This document shows, in pieces, positions 44,478 through 53,947 of a stretch of DNA of 64,000 nucleotides. Each line of letters begins with the position of its first letter. The first letter of the stretch is position 1. A program made the position numbers and the translations under genes. Source of the DNA: Bernardetia sp. MNP-M8. GTDB taxonomy: Bacteria; Bacteroidota; Bacteroidia; Cytophagales; Bernardetiaceae. The stretch covers positions 3,680,676 to 3,744,675 of the forward strand of contig NZ_CP147012.1 in the NCBI RefSeq assembly GCF_037126285.1. The letters run 5' to 3'. The notes beneath the pieces are model-generated. The model was not told where the DNA came from and did not search any database. It was given only the letters and a program-made list of their open reading frames with translations.

Positions 44478-45284
44478 ATGAACCATAAAAATAAACACCG
44501 AATTAAAAATAATCAGACAAAAACTATCTTTTTATTATTGACTTTGTATTTGGTGACTGGAGTTTCTTTTACAGAGGCTACTACCAATACTATCTACCAA
44601 GAAAAAAATGATACTATCAAGTATTCTACGCCTAATAGTACAATACCTCTAGATTCTACCAAAAAACATGTTACTGATATTTTGTATCTTCTTAAAGATG
44701 ATAAGAATGATATAGCTCATCTTATTATACAAATGGATACTATGGTTAGACTTGGTCTCATAAGACCTTTTAAAAATATCTCCTTATTAGAGAGAACAAC
44801 AACAGAAGATTATAGAAATGCTTGGGGAAAATTAAAATTATCTCATGAAAAGATTAAAGAGAATGAAAAATTGATAGCTCAACAAATTGGAGTGGAAATG
44901 AAAATTCCTTTAGTTGTAGACGAAAATCAAGTGTTATCTCTTTGCAATAATTTTATTACTCATAATCATATACCTTATGCAGGTGTAGCTATCTCTTTTT
45001 ATATAAAACCAGATTTTTCTAAATCTGGAAAAAGAGAGTATCTTTACACTTTGAGTACAGTTGAAATATATACAAATGTTATCGAATATAATTCCTTATT
45101 AATAAACTGGGAGGATAAATTCAAACATAACGATTTTGATTTGGAGCTTTATGGTTACATTCATCCCACTACAGATGAAGAAATCATATATACTAAAAAG
45201 AAGAGCTTATTGCCTCTAAAAAAACATCTCAATATGACTAAAGGCATAGAGGATTTAATTATAATTCCTAATTTAACTAAGTAG
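44478..45284 (+). CDS. Hypothetical secreted protein
   Basis: Not recognised. It is a 268-residue exported protein (hydrophobic signal IFLLLTLYLVTGVSFTEA). The body is a mixed alpha/beta domain (HVTDILYLLKDDKNDIAHL, IKENEKLIAQQIGVEMKIPL, YLYTLSTVEIYTNVIEYNS, FDLELYGYIHPTTDEEIIYT). The YIHPTTDEE region resembles no motif I can name. It stands alone, followed by a terminator. Confidence 0.6.
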   Translation: MNHKNKHRIKNNQTKTIFLLLTLYLVTGVSFTEATTNTIYQEKNDTIKYSTPNSTIPLDSTKKHVTDILYLLKDDKNDIAHLIIQMDTMVRLGLIRPFKNISLLERTTTEDYRNAWGKLKLSHEKIKENEKLIAQQIGVEMKIPLVVDENQVLSLCNNFITHNHIPYAGVAISFYIKPDFSKSGKREYLYTLSTVEIYTNVIEYNSLLINWEDKFKHNDFDLELYGYIHPTTDEEIIYTKKKSLLPLKKHLNMTKGIEDLIIIPNLTK

Positions 45285-45345
45285 AAATGTTAGGTTTTGT
45301 TGACTTATATTCTCACAAGGAAGTATATTTTTAGATGAAAAAAAC

Positions 45346-45381
45346 AACCTCCTATCTTACAAGTAAGCAAAATAGGAGGTT
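45346..45381. terminator. Bidirectional terminator
   Basis: AACCTCCTAT pairs with ATAGGAGGTT, with A and T runs on the two sides. It serves the convergent genes at 44478 and 45410. Confidence 0.8.
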
Positions 45382-45409
45382 GGTTTATAAAGTTGAATAT
45401 TTTAATTAT

Positions 45410-47581
45410 TTACTCTGCTTTACCGACCAAATCCAACATAAAAGCATATTCTAAAGCCGTTTCTTTGATGGCTTCAAAACGCCCAGAAGCTCCACCATGT
45501 CCAGCATCCATATTAGTTTTGAAATAAAGCTTGTTTTTATCTGTTTTGAATTCACGAAGTTTTGCGACCCATTTTGCAGGTTCCCAGTACTGAACTTGCG
45601 AGTCATGCAAACCTGTTGTAACCAACATATTTGGATAATTTTGAGCAACTACATTGTCATACGGCGAATAAGTCATCATATAATCATAATATTCCTTGTT
45701 TTTAGGATTTCCCCATTCGTCAAACTCGTTTGTTGTGAGTGGAATAGACTCATCTAACATTGTAGTAACAACATCAACAAAAGGAACGGCTGCCAAAACT
45801 CCTTTGTAAAGTTCTGGGCGCATATTAGCAACTGCACCCACCAAAAGACCACCAGCACTTCCACCAGCAGCAAACGTAGTTTCAGGACTTCCAAAACCTT
45901 CGCTTTGTAAAAATTCTGTACAAGCAATAAAATCTTCAAAAGTATTTTTCTTTTTTAGCAGTTTTCCGTCTTCATACCATTGTCTTCCCATTTCTTCTCC
46001 ACCACGAATATGTACAATCGCATACACAAAACCACGTTCTAAAAGACTCAATCTTGAAACACTAAAATAAGCGTCCATTGATGCGCCATACGAACCATAA
46101 CCATAGACAACTAACGGATTTTTTCCATCTTTCTTTGTTCCTTTTTTATAGACTAACGAAATAGGAATTTTTGTTCCATCTTTTGCTGTTGCATAAACAC
46201 GCTCCGAAACAAACTCATTAGTTTCATATCCTCCGACAACTTCTTGTTGTTTTTTGAGTGTTTTTTCTTTGGTTTCCATATCATAATCATACACTGAGTT
46301 TGGAGTAGTCATGGAAGTATAGCCAAAACGAAGTGTTTTTGTATCAAACTCAAAGTTTTGAGAAGTATAAGCCATGTATGCAGGGTCTTCAAATTCCATA
46401 TAATGTTCAGTATTATCTTTTTGATTTCTAACACGAAGTTGTAAAAGTCCTTCATTGCGCTCACTCAAAACCATAAAATCATTGAAAACTTCAATATCTT
46501 CTAACAAAACATCTTGGCGATGAGCAATTACTTCTTCCCACTTGCTCTTATCGTTTTGCTGACCTACTTTTACTTTCATCAAACGAAAATTTTGAGCTTC
46601 CCAGTTTGTAACTACGTAAAAATGGTCGTCTTGATGCTCTACACTATATTCGTGCTTTGCTTCTCGTTTCAAAAATACAGTTGGTTTTGCTGTTGGCTTA
46701 TCAGCATCAATTAAATGAACTTCTGTATTTAGGGTGCTGCTCAGATAAATCATTACATATTTTTTGGATTTTGATTTTCCAATATATGTATAGTACGATT
46801 CGTCTTTTTCTTCATAAATTAGTTTGTCAGTTTCAGGATTTGTTCCCAATGTATGACTCCAAACTTGATGCGAACGCAATGTTTCAGGATCTTTTTTTAC
46901 ATAAAAAAGAGTTTTGCTATCATTTGCCCAAACTATTGAAGGTTCTACATTTCGAATAGTTTCTGCTAATATCTCTCCTGTTGCTAGGTTTTTGAAACGA
47001 ACAGTATATTGTCTTCTTCCTGTTGTGTCTTCTGCAAAAGCCATCATATTCTCGCCTGTACTGACACTAATTTTGCCTGAATAAAAATCATTTCCTTCAG
47101 CACGCTCGTTTCCATTCAATAAAATTTCTTCTTTTGCATCTAAAGTTTCTTTCTTACGTCCATAAATTGGATACTCCTTTCCTTCTTCATAACGAGTGTA
47201 ATACCAATAATTTTGATATTTATAAGGAACAGAAGCATCATCTTCTTTTATTCTTCCTCTAATTTCTTTATAAATTTTTGTTTGCAACTCGTCTGTATGT
47301 GCCAATGATTTTGTTACATAGTCATTTTCTGCATTCAGATAAGCAAGCATTTCAGGTTTTGTACGGCTATCATCACGAAGCCAGTAATAATTGTCGATGC
47401 GTGTAAATCCGTGTTCTTCTAATTTTTGAGGAACTTTTTGAGCCATTGGAGGCGTAAGTGTGTCTGTAATTGTCATAGTTTCAGTTGAATTATCTTTTTT
47501 AGAATTTTCTCCACAACTAAAAAGAAGTGAAGAACCTATAACTGCCGTAGTAAAGCAGAGTTTTGAAAAGTTTGTTTGCAT
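45410..47581 (-). CDS. ptrB: Oligopeptidase B-like S9 peptidase (lipoprotein)
   Basis: A 723-residue serine peptidase of the prolyl oligopeptidase (S9A) family. An N-terminal lipobox (GSSLLFSC) anchors it in the envelope, unlike the cytosolic enterobacterial enzyme. The propeller domain spans about residues 100-430. The catalytic Ser is in GGSAGGLLVGAV, the Asp in TTGLHDSQVQYWEPAKW and the His in MDAGHGGASGRF. VVYGYGSYGASMDAYFS and IAFVHIRGG-type elements (here YAIVHIRGGEEMG) fit oligopeptidase B, which cleaves after basic residues in short peptides. Confidence 0.88.
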   Translation of the reverse strand: MQTNFSKLCFTTAVIGSSLLFSCGENSKKDNSTETMTITDTLTPPMAQKVPQKLEEHGFTRIDNYYWLRDDSRTKPEMLAYLNAENDYVTKSLAHTDELQTKIYKEIRGRIKEDDASVPYKYQNYWYYTRYEEGKEYPIYGRKKETLDAKEEILLNGNERAEGNDFYSGKISVSTGENMMAFAEDTTGRRQYTVRFKNLATGEILAETIRNVEPSIVWANDSKTLFYVKKDPETLRSHQVWSHTLGTNPETDKLIYEEKDESYYTYIGKSKSKKYVMIYLSSTLNTEVHLIDADKPTAKPTVFLKREAKHEYSVEHQDDHFYVVTNWEAQNFRLMKVKVGQQNDKSKWEEVIAHRQDVLLEDIEVFNDFMVLSERNEGLLQLRVRNQKDNTEHYMEFEDPAYMAYTSQNFEFDTKTLRFGYTSMTTPNSVYDYDMETKEKTLKKQQEVVGGYETNEFVSERVYATAKDGTKIPISLVYKKGTKKDGKNPLVVYGYGSYGASMDAYFSVSRLSLLERGFVYAIVHIRGGEEMGRQWYEDGKLLKKKNTFEDFIACTEFLQSEGFGSPETTFAAGGSAGGLLVGAVANMRPELYKGVLAAVPFVDVVTTMLDESIPLTTNEFDEWGNPKNKEYYDYMMTYSPYDNVVAQNYPNMLVTTGLHDSQVQYWEPAKWVAKLREFKTDKNKLYFKTNMDAGHGGASGRFEAIKETALEYAFMLDLVGKAE

Positions 47582-47800
47582 TGTGTTTTTGAGTAGTTAA
47601 AGTTGGAATGGTATTTTTTACTTTGGGAAAGCAAGATATGACAAATTAGTGTTTTTTTGGGTAGTGTTATGTTTTGAGCGATAATTTAAATGTTTTTTTG
47701 ACAATTTTTGCACCTTATTGATTTTATTCGAATTTTGATGCTCGTTGGTGGAGAGCATAGCCCTAAGGTTAAAAATTTATTTGTCTTTCTGTTTCCTTAG

Positions 47801-47938
47801 GAACTACATATTGGTAGATTTCAAGATTTTTAATACAAAATGCGACCAATATACAACCAATATACAACTCCTACGGAGTACATGAATTTTAATTTTTTTA
47901 TTTTTATCTACCAATATGAAACTCCTAACGGAGTAGAA
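47801..47938. repeat. Cluster of diverged ACCAATATG/ACTCCTACGGAGT repeats
   Basis: CCAATATACAACTCCTACGG (47857-47878) and CCAATATGAAACTCCTAACGG (47910-47931) are direct copies; GGAACTACATATTGGTAGA (47800-47819) is an inverted copy. Similar phrases are a widespread intergenic repeat of Bacteroidota. An apparent 75-codon frame across it is not a real gene. The gap also holds a CGTTGGTGGAGA-like piece near 47743. Confidence 0.65.
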
Positions 47939-48014
47939 GAAAAAAATATTAATAGCCTTACAGCTATGGTGTCTCAATTAGCTACGCTTGTCGCACTACA
48001 AAAATGCTCAGAAA

Positions 48015-48455
48015 TTATGAATTCAATTTTTTCTCTACTTTCATATGAGGAATACCAACTTCGGTGAATTCTTTTCCTTGTTTTTGATAGTTCATACTTT
48101 CATAAAATCCCATTGCTGTTTGTCTTACATTTGCTTCAATGAGTTGATAGTCTTTTGATTGAGCAAAATTTTCTGCAAATTCAATCAGTTCTTTTCCAAT
48201 TCCTCTTCCTTGCCAATCTTCTGCAACTACTACCTGTCGCATTTTGAGTTTTGTAGAAGATAAAGGAACAAACATAGCAGCACCAATTATTTTTTGGGTT
48301 TCGTCATAGACTGCAATATGATAACTATTGTTTTCTAACTCTAACTCCTCTGAAGAGAAACGCATTCCTAAAGGTTGACGCAAAACTAACTCTCTCAAAT
48401 GAACAGTATCCCAATAATCTTTTGAATTGTGTTCGATAACTCTAAATTCTAACAT
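48015..48455 (-). CDS. GNAT-family N-acetyltransferase
   Basis: A 146-residue acetyl-CoA-dependent acyltransferase. The acetyl-CoA pyrophosphate loop is in VVAEDWQGRGIGKELIEFAE (R/Q-x-x-G-x-G), preceded by the strands IIGAAMFVPLSSTKLKMRQ and followed by YQLIEANVRQTAMGFYESMNYQ. The acceptor substrate is unknown. The 3' end abuts the repeat cluster. Confidence 0.85.
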   Translation of the reverse strand: MLEFRVIEHNSKDYWDTVHLRELVLRQPLGMRFSSEELELENNSYHIAVYDETQKIIGAAMFVPLSSTKLKMRQVVVAEDWQGRGIGKELIEFAENFAQSKDYQLIEANVRQTAMGFYESMNYQKQGKEFTEVGIPHMKVEKKLNS

Positions 48456-48665
48456 AAAAAATAAGGCAAAAGTGAAAAAATAAAACTAAAAATAAGATAT
48501 AAGCAAGTTGAAGTTATCTAAAAAGTAAAACTTCTATTTAATAGAATCAATATTTGTCAAACAAGATAGACTTTTTCTAGCATTATTTTATAATTGATTG
48601 AACAGAAAAATAATTACAAAACTAATTTTTCTCAAAATAGTTAGTATGTTTTTAGAGTAATTTAG

Positions 48666-48673
48666 TAGTTTTG
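48666..48673 (+). promoter_or_regulatory. -7 promoter box of frr
   Basis: TAGTTTTG fits TAnnTTTG. Transcription would start near 48680, after an apparent upstream in-frame start at 48671, which supports the ATG at 48743. Confidence 0.5.
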
Positions 48674-48742
48674 GTATTTAATTTACTAAAAATTCAATCT
48701 GAATATAAATTTTATTCAAAATCATTCAAATCAATAGAAATT

Positions 48743-49300
48743 ATGCAAGAGGAAATCAATATGTATCTTGATGATGCAAAAGAACAAATGGACAAAGCTG
48801 TTAAACATACTATTTCAGAGTTTAGTAAAATTCGTGCAGGCAAGCCAACAGCTTCTATGTTTGATGGTGTTATGGTAGATTATTATGGAGCTCAAACACC
48901 ACTTGCTCAGGTAGCAAATATTTCTATTCCTGATGTAAAAACAGTAATGATTAAGCCTTGGGAAAAAAGCATGGTAGCCGAAATTACTCGTGCTATTCGT
49001 GATAGTAATTTAGGTTTTAATCCAATGGGAGAAGCTGATTTGGTTCGTATCAATGTACCAGCTCTTTCAGGAGAACGCCGTCAGGAACTTGTAAAGCGTG
49101 CCAAAAACGAAGCAGAAGAAGGTAAAATAGGAATTCGTAATGTTCGTAAGAATACAAATAATGCACTACGTGCTATCGACGGTGCGCCAGAAGACATGAT
49201 AAAAGGAGCAGAAAACAGAGTCCAAACACTTACTGATGATTATACTAAAAAAATTGATGAACTTTTAGAAGCTAAAGAAAAAGATATTACAACAGTTTAA
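48743..49300 (+). CDS. frr: Ribosome recycling factor
   Basis: A 185-residue factor that, with EF-G, splits the ribosome after termination. The start is the ATG at 48743 (MQEEINMYLDDAKEQMDKAV), which gives the standard length; the open frame extends 24 codons further upstream. Family marks: ISEFSKIRAGKPTASMFDG, PWEKSMVAEITRAIRDSNLG, NVPALSGERRQELVKRAK and IGIRNVRKNTNNALRAI. Confidence 0.96.
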   Translation: MQEEINMYLDDAKEQMDKAVKHTISEFSKIRAGKPTASMFDGVMVDYYGAQTPLAQVANISIPDVKTVMIKPWEKSMVAEITRAIRDSNLGFNPMGEADLVRINVPALSGERRQELVKRAKNEAEEGKIGIRNVRKNTNNALRAIDGAPEDMIKGAENRVQTLTDDYTKKIDELLEAKEKDITTV

Positions 49301-49302
49301 GA

Positions 49303-49380
49303 TTAATTACGAATTAAAAAATACGAATGTAAATTATTGACTATTAATAAATTAGTAATTCAAAAATAGTAGTTTATTTA
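49303..49380 (+). repeat. Dispersed repeat, copy 2
   Basis: Similar to 29072-29150: starts AATTACGAATTAAAAAATACG and ends AAAATAGTAGTTTATTTAA. It again lies immediately after a coding sequence. Confidence 0.6.
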
Positions 49381-49441
49381 ATTTGTGTTCTTTGGTAAAG
49401 AGTTAGATTTTAGAAATTATTTTTCTGAAATTATAAAACTT

Positions 49442-49479
49442 AAAAAGCCTTTTCTAAATTTGTTTGGAAAAGGCTTTTT
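49442..49479 (+). terminator. Terminator after frr
   Basis: AAAAAGCCTTTTC pairs with GAAAAGGCTTTTT around an A/T loop, followed by T residues. Confidence 0.8.
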
Positions 49480-49493
49480 GATAATAAACAAAA

Positions 49494-49919
49494 ATGCAAA
49501 CATCAGAAGCAGTAAGCGAATATATTTTCAAACAAGAAAAGTATCAAAACGAACTTTTTTATTTGCGTAAACTCATTTTTAGAGAATTTCCAACTATAAA
49601 GGAATCTATAAAATGGAGAATGCCTTTCTATGATTATCAAAAAAAGCCATTGCTTTATCTTCGCCCTACAAAAGAAAATCTAATCATTGGTTTTATGGAT
49701 GGAATACATTTGGAAGATAAAGAAAATTTCTTTGCTCAGCAATCTCTTTCTCTCAAGCGTATTCGTCACGTTTATTTTCCCAAAACAATGTATGAAAATA
49801 TAGAAAGTTTAACTGATGCAGAAATAGAAGTTCAAGACCAAAAAAATAAAGATTTTGAAAATGATTTTTGTAAAATGCTTCACAAAGCAGCTCTTTTTAT
49901 TGATAAAAAGAAGAGTTAG
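49494..49919 (+). CDS. DUF1801-family protein
   Basis: A 141-residue protein of the DUF1801 (YdhG-like) family: LRKLIFREFPTIKESIKWRM, PFYDYQKKPLLYLRPTKENL and FMDGIHLEDKENFF are characteristic. The fold is known but the function is not. Its last four bases overlap the stop of folB on the opposite strand. Confidence 0.77.
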   Translation: MQTSEAVSEYIFKQEKYQNELFYLRKLIFREFPTIKESIKWRMPFYDYQKKPLLYLRPTKENLIIGFMDGIHLEDKENFFAQQSLSLKRIRHVYFPKTMYENIESLTDAEIEVQDQKNKDFENDFCKMLHKAALFIDKKKS

Positions 49920-50290
49920 ACTTTTGATTGTTTTTTTCTATTTCTTTCTAAAGTAACCTTTGACCATTTACAAACACCTCCAATTGGTGCATTATATTTG
50001 TGAACAACTACTTTTGCGTTATCTACTTTCGGAATTTCCTCTAATATTCCATTTAGGATATTTCCTGCTAAGTGTTCTAAAAGTTTTGCTGGTGTATTTA
50101 CTTCTCGTTCTACAATTCTGTATAGATGTCCATAATCTACTGTATCTTTTACATTATCACTTTTTGAGGCTTTTTCTAAGTCTGCTTCTACTTCGACATC
50201 AATTCGATAGCGATTTCCAATAATTTGTTCTTCTTTAAGCACGCCATGTTTGGCAAAAAACTCTAATTCTTCTAAGGCTATTTTTCCCAT
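49916..50290 (-). CDS. folB: Dihydroneopterin aldolase
   Basis: A 124-residue enzyme of folate synthesis that converts 7,8-dihydroneopterin to 6-hydroxymethyl-dihydropterin and glycolaldehyde. Key elements: FFAKHGVLKEEQIIGNRY with the early conserved residues, DTVDYGHLYRIVE, the Glu of LLEHLAGNI, and the catalytic Lys in VHKYNAPIGGV. Its start codon lies 35 bases after a rho-independent-type hairpin on the same strand, which suggests a controlled leader. Confidence 0.93.
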   Translation of the reverse strand: MGKIALEELEFFAKHGVLKEEQIIGNRYRIDVEVEADLEKASKSDNVKDTVDYGHLYRIVEREVNTPAKLLEHLAGNILNGILEEIPKVDNAKVVVHKYNAPIGGVCKWSKVTLERNRKKQSKV

Positions 50291-50324
50291 TTTGATTGAA
50301 TCTATTATTTGTAAAATGATTTTG

Positions 50325-50443
50325 AATAAAAAAAGTGTAGCTACAAAGAACTACACTTTATTGTTTTCTAACAAAATTTTGAAGGACGAAATTTTTTTAT
50401 TTCACTACAAAACGCTTCGTAATCATTCCTTACTACAAAGGTA
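50325..50443 (-). ncRNA. Candidate small RNA or attenuating leader upstream of folB
   Basis: On the minus strand a TACCTTTG box (50443-50436, TAnnTTTG) is followed after about 95 bases by a strong terminator: AAAGTGTAG pairs with CTACACTTT and ends in seven T (50359-50325). Between them lies a nine-codon frame (50426-50397, MITKRFVVK) and three copies of TTTGTAG. Either this is a free transcript of about 100 nt or a leader whose read-through controls folB, which begins 35 bases later. Neither is proven. Confidence 0.4.
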
Positions 50444-50689
50444 CAGCTTTATAGTCTAAAAGTAAGAAGATAAATGTACTATTTTGCTTTGAATGTAGGA
50501 ATAAAAACACAAACTATCATTAAATAAAAAAAGTAAAAAAGGATTTTGATTTGTTTCTTTGCTCAAACTACTATAAATTAGTTTTATGAAATCCTAAATT
50601 TGACTTACCTTGCTTTTTTTTCTATTCTACTTATAGTTTTGTATAGTTTCAAAATGGGAAAATTGTTTTAAGCCTAACCACTACTTTGC
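50444..50689. other. Remainder of the divergent folB/WG gap
   Basis: A/T-rich, with no open frame. The WG-gene promoter must lie here; TACTTTG directly before its ATG is a single-base-short version of the -7 box, and not convincing. Confidence 0.4.
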
Positions 50690-53600
50690 ATGAATATTTA
50701 TCTAATTCGTCTTTCTTCTGTCTGCCAACTGATTACGGCTTTGACTTTATTTACTTTCTGTTTTTCTAATAATGTATATAGTCAAGATTTAGTACCTTTT
50801 CATCAAAGTAACGACGATGGAGAAACACAAAAATATGGCTACAAAGACAAAAAAACAGGAATGATTCTTATTCCTGCTCATTATACTCAAGCAATAGATT
50901 TTGAGCAAATCAAGAATGCAGAAAATCAACCTATCAAAGTAGCTAGAGTTCAGAAAAATGGTCGTTGGGGATATATTACCGAAGATGGAGAACAGTTTGT
51001 GCCAATTATTTATCAAGAATTAGGAGCATTTAAGCAAGGAAGAGCAGTGGCTCGTTTAGAAGGAAGAGCTGGCTTTATTGATGTTCAGAATGTCTCTATT
51101 GTACCTTTTGAATATTCGTATGCTTATCCTTTTAAAGATGGAATGGCAAGAGTTCAAAAAAATAATCGGGTTGGTTTTGTAGATATAGAAGGAAACTTAG
51201 TAATTGATTTGATATATGATGATGCCTATAACTTTTCAGAAGACTTAGCCTATGTCAGAAAAAATGGAAAATATGGCTTTATTAATAAAAAAGGTGAAGA
51301 GATTATTCCATTTGTTTATGAAAATGCAAAAGACTTTGAAAAAGGAACAGCATTAGTTCAAAAAAATAACCTGTGGGGCAAAATAGACAAAGAAGGAAAA
51401 GAAGTAGTGAAGATAATTTATAAAGATATTCCCTTTTTTTATGAAGGAGTGGCAGAAGTCAGAACAGAAGAAAGCTCAAAAAATAATACGAATAAGTGGG
51501 GCTATATCAACGAAAAAGGTGAAACCATTGTAGATTTTATTTATGATGAAGCAAAGTATTTTTCAGAAGGATTAGGAGCAGTAAGAAAAGACAAAGAATG
51601 GTTTTTTATTGACAAAAAAGGAAATCAAGTTTTAAAGTCTTCTTATCCAATTTATGAGCCTTTCATTGATGGATTAGCTAAAGTTCATCAAGACAATCTA
51701 TTTGGATTAATGGACAAAGAAGGAAAATTAGTTACTCCTATTATTTATCAAGAAATAGATGATTTTGAAAATGGCATTGCACACGTTAAAAAGAATGACC
51801 ATTGGGGCGTAATTAACAAGCAAGGAGAACTTATCGTGCCTTTAGAATATGATGAAATTCATTTTATCACAGAAAATTTAGCTTGGATAAGAAAGTTAAA
51901 TAAATATGGTTTTATGGGAGAAAATGGAAAAATTATCGCTCCAACTCAGTATGATGAAGTAGATATTTTTTATAAAAACAACCTTATTTTGGTCAAGAAA
52001 AACAAACATTGGGGAGCAATCAGTCCGACTGGAAAGATTTTGCAACCACCTGTTTTTGATAAGATAGACAAACTAAGCAATGATTATCTAAAAGTATATC
52101 AAGATGGGAAAACAGGTTTAATGGATTCGAAAGGCAAAATTACTGTTCCTGTTACCTATGACGAAATAGGAAAGTTTTTTAGAGGAGATGCAGTAGCTCG
52201 TATCAATGGAAATTTTGGTATAATAAAACGAGAAGGAAAACCCCTGACCAAGTTCAGATGGGATTATATTTACTCCTATTCAGATGGTTTTTTATTAGCC
52301 AAATATCATGATGGAACATACACTTACATCAATGAAAAAGGAAAAAAAATGAAGAAAAAGTATGAAGATGCAAAACCTTTTTCTTCGGGATTTGCAGCCG
52401 TTAAGCAAGATGGTAAGTGGGGATTTATTGATAAAAAAGGAAAGTGGTTGATAGAGCCAAAATATAAAATGGTAGAATCGTTTCAAAATGGACTTGCATT
52501 GGCTCAAGAATATGAAAAAGAAGAGAAGTCAAAATATGGATATTTATCAGCAGATGGAAATTGGCTTATTCCACCAAAATTTGAAGAAGCCTATTCTTTT
52601 TCTGAAGGTTTTGCAGCCGTCAAGCAAGATGGAAAATGGGGATATATTTCAATCAGTGGAAGTCCATTTATAGAATTTAATTATGATGGTGCATTGCCAT
52701 TTTTAGATGAACAAGGTTGGGTCAAATATGGTGACGACTGGCAATCTATTGATAAATTTGGAAATCGTTATTTGCAAGTGGCTTCAGCTTCTGATATTTT
52801 TATTGATATGGATGAAATACCTTTTATGTGGACAGAAGATGAAACAAACGGAAAAATGGGACTTCATGTTGAAAATGAAAATGTAATGCCTTTTGCGTAT
52901 GACAAAATAAGCTCAACAGTAGGAAGAAATAGAATTTTTTTAGAAAGAGGAGAACAGTGGAATTATCTCAATAGCAAAAATGAAATCATCGAATACAATT
53001 TTGATGATGTTGATTATATGCTAATGGCAAATAATGCTATCTTGAAACGAGTAAAAAAAGAAGGAAAATATGGCTATTTTAATACAAAGACTGAAACGAT
53101 TGTCATTCCAATAAAATATGATAATGCAGAATCATTTTTTTATATTTACCCTCAAAGTTCGGGTTTTGGAGAAGATGTAGAGCCTCTTGCTGGTTATGCA
53201 AAGGTAGAAAAAAATGGCAAATGGGGAATTATTGATATGGAAGGAAAAATGCTTGTTCCCATAATTTATGACCAAATTGATAACTTCTCAGAAGGATTTG
53301 CAAAAGTTACTTTGAATGGAAAAAATGGATATGTCAGTACGGATGCAAAAATTATTTTACCTATTGAATTTGAGCAAGCTGGTAATTTTAAAAATGGCAG
53401 AGCTGAGGTAAAGAAAAAAGGAAAATGGGGAATTATTAATCATAAAGGAGAAGAAATTGTACCTATCAGTTATGACCAAATTCGTTTTACTAATAATGAT
53501 AATATTATAATTGTCTCAGAAAATATAAATGGAATAATGAGTTATAGCTTCTTAGATTTGCGTACAAATGGAAATCAAAAAATAAATACAAATCGTTATT

Positions 53601-53947
53601 CTTCTGTTAGTTCAGTCTTTATCAGTGGACTTTTGGAAGTAGCCAAAAATGGTAAAAAAGGATTTGTAAATGAAGATGCAGAAGAAGTAATCAGTACAGA
53701 ATATGATGATGTAGGCACGACAGAAGAAAGTCCTATTGCTGTAAGAAAAGGAAATAAATGGGGGTATGTAGATAAAGCAGGAAAAATAATTATTCCTCTT
53801 ATTTATGATGCAGCAGAAGCCTTCGGAACAACTCAGCAAGCTCTAGTAGAAAAAGATGGTGAACGTTATTACATAAATAAAAGTGGAAGAAAAGAAAAGC
53901 AAAAAAACGAACTAGACTTCTTTGATGAAAGCAATGGAGATTGGTAA
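50690..53947 (+). CDS. Giant secreted WG-repeat protein
   Basis: A 1,085-residue protein with a signal peptide (ITALTLFTFCFSNNVYSQ) and about 27 WG-like repeats of 30-40 residues that fill the rest of the chain. A typical unit is KWGYINEKGETIVDFIYDEA; others are RVGFVDIEGNLVIDLIYDDA, KYGFINKKGEEIIPFVYENA and KWGIIDMEGKMLVPIIYDQI. WG repeats form a beta-rich scaffold found in many secreted Bacteroidota proteins; the partner is unknown. Repeats in the centre (about residues 680-760) are degenerate. The tail KNELDFFDESNGDW is acidic. No enzymatic domain is visible. Confidence 0.88.
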   Translation: MNIYLIRLSSVCQLITALTLFTFCFSNNVYSQDLVPFHQSNDDGETQKYGYKDKKTGMILIPAHYTQAIDFEQIKNAENQPIKVARVQKNGRWGYITEDGEQFVPIIYQELGAFKQGRAVARLEGRAGFIDVQNVSIVPFEYSYAYPFKDGMARVQKNNRVGFVDIEGNLVIDLIYDDAYNFSEDLAYVRKNGKYGFINKKGEEIIPFVYENAKDFEKGTALVQKNNLWGKIDKEGKEVVKIIYKDIPFFYEGVAEVRTEESSKNNTNKWGYINEKGETIVDFIYDEAKYFSEGLGAVRKDKEWFFIDKKGNQVLKSSYPIYEPFIDGLAKVHQDNLFGLMDKEGKLVTPIIYQEIDDFENGIAHVKKNDHWGVINKQGELIVPLEYDEIHFITENLAWIRKLNKYGFMGENGKIIAPTQYDEVDIFYKNNLILVKKNKHWGAISPTGKILQPPVFDKIDKLSNDYLKVYQDGKTGLMDSKGKITVPVTYDEIGKFFRGDAVARINGNFGIIKREGKPLTKFRWDYIYSYSDGFLLAKYHDGTYTYINEKGKKMKKKYEDAKPFSSGFAAVKQDGKWGFIDKKGKWLIEPKYKMVESFQNGLALAQEYEKEEKSKYGYLSADGNWLIPPKFEEAYSFSEGFAAVKQDGKWGYISISGSPFIEFNYDGALPFLDEQGWVKYGDDWQSIDKFGNRYLQVASASDIFIDMDEIPFMWTEDETNGKMGLHVENENVMPFAYDKISSTVGRNRIFLERGEQWNYLNSKNEIIEYNFDDVDYMLMANNAILKRVKKEGKYGYFNTKTETIVIPIKYDNAESFFYIYPQSSGFGEDVEPLAGYAKVEKNGKWGIIDMEGKMLVPIIYDQIDNFSEGFAKVTLNGKNGYVSTDAKIILPIEFEQAGNFKNGRAEVKKKGKWGIINHKGEEIVPISYDQIRFTNNDNIIIVSENINGIMSYSFLDLRTNGNQKINTNRYSSVSSVFISGLLEVAKNGKKGFVNEDAEEVISTEYDDVGTTEESPIAVRKGNKWGYVDKAGKIIIPLIYDAAEAFGTTQQALVEKDGERYYINKSGRKEKQKNELDFFDESNGDW

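Noticed and set aside
47840-48067. 75-codon plus-strand frame
   Set aside because: It translates a repeat cluster and then overlaps the end of the GNAT gene; the composition is repeat-derived.
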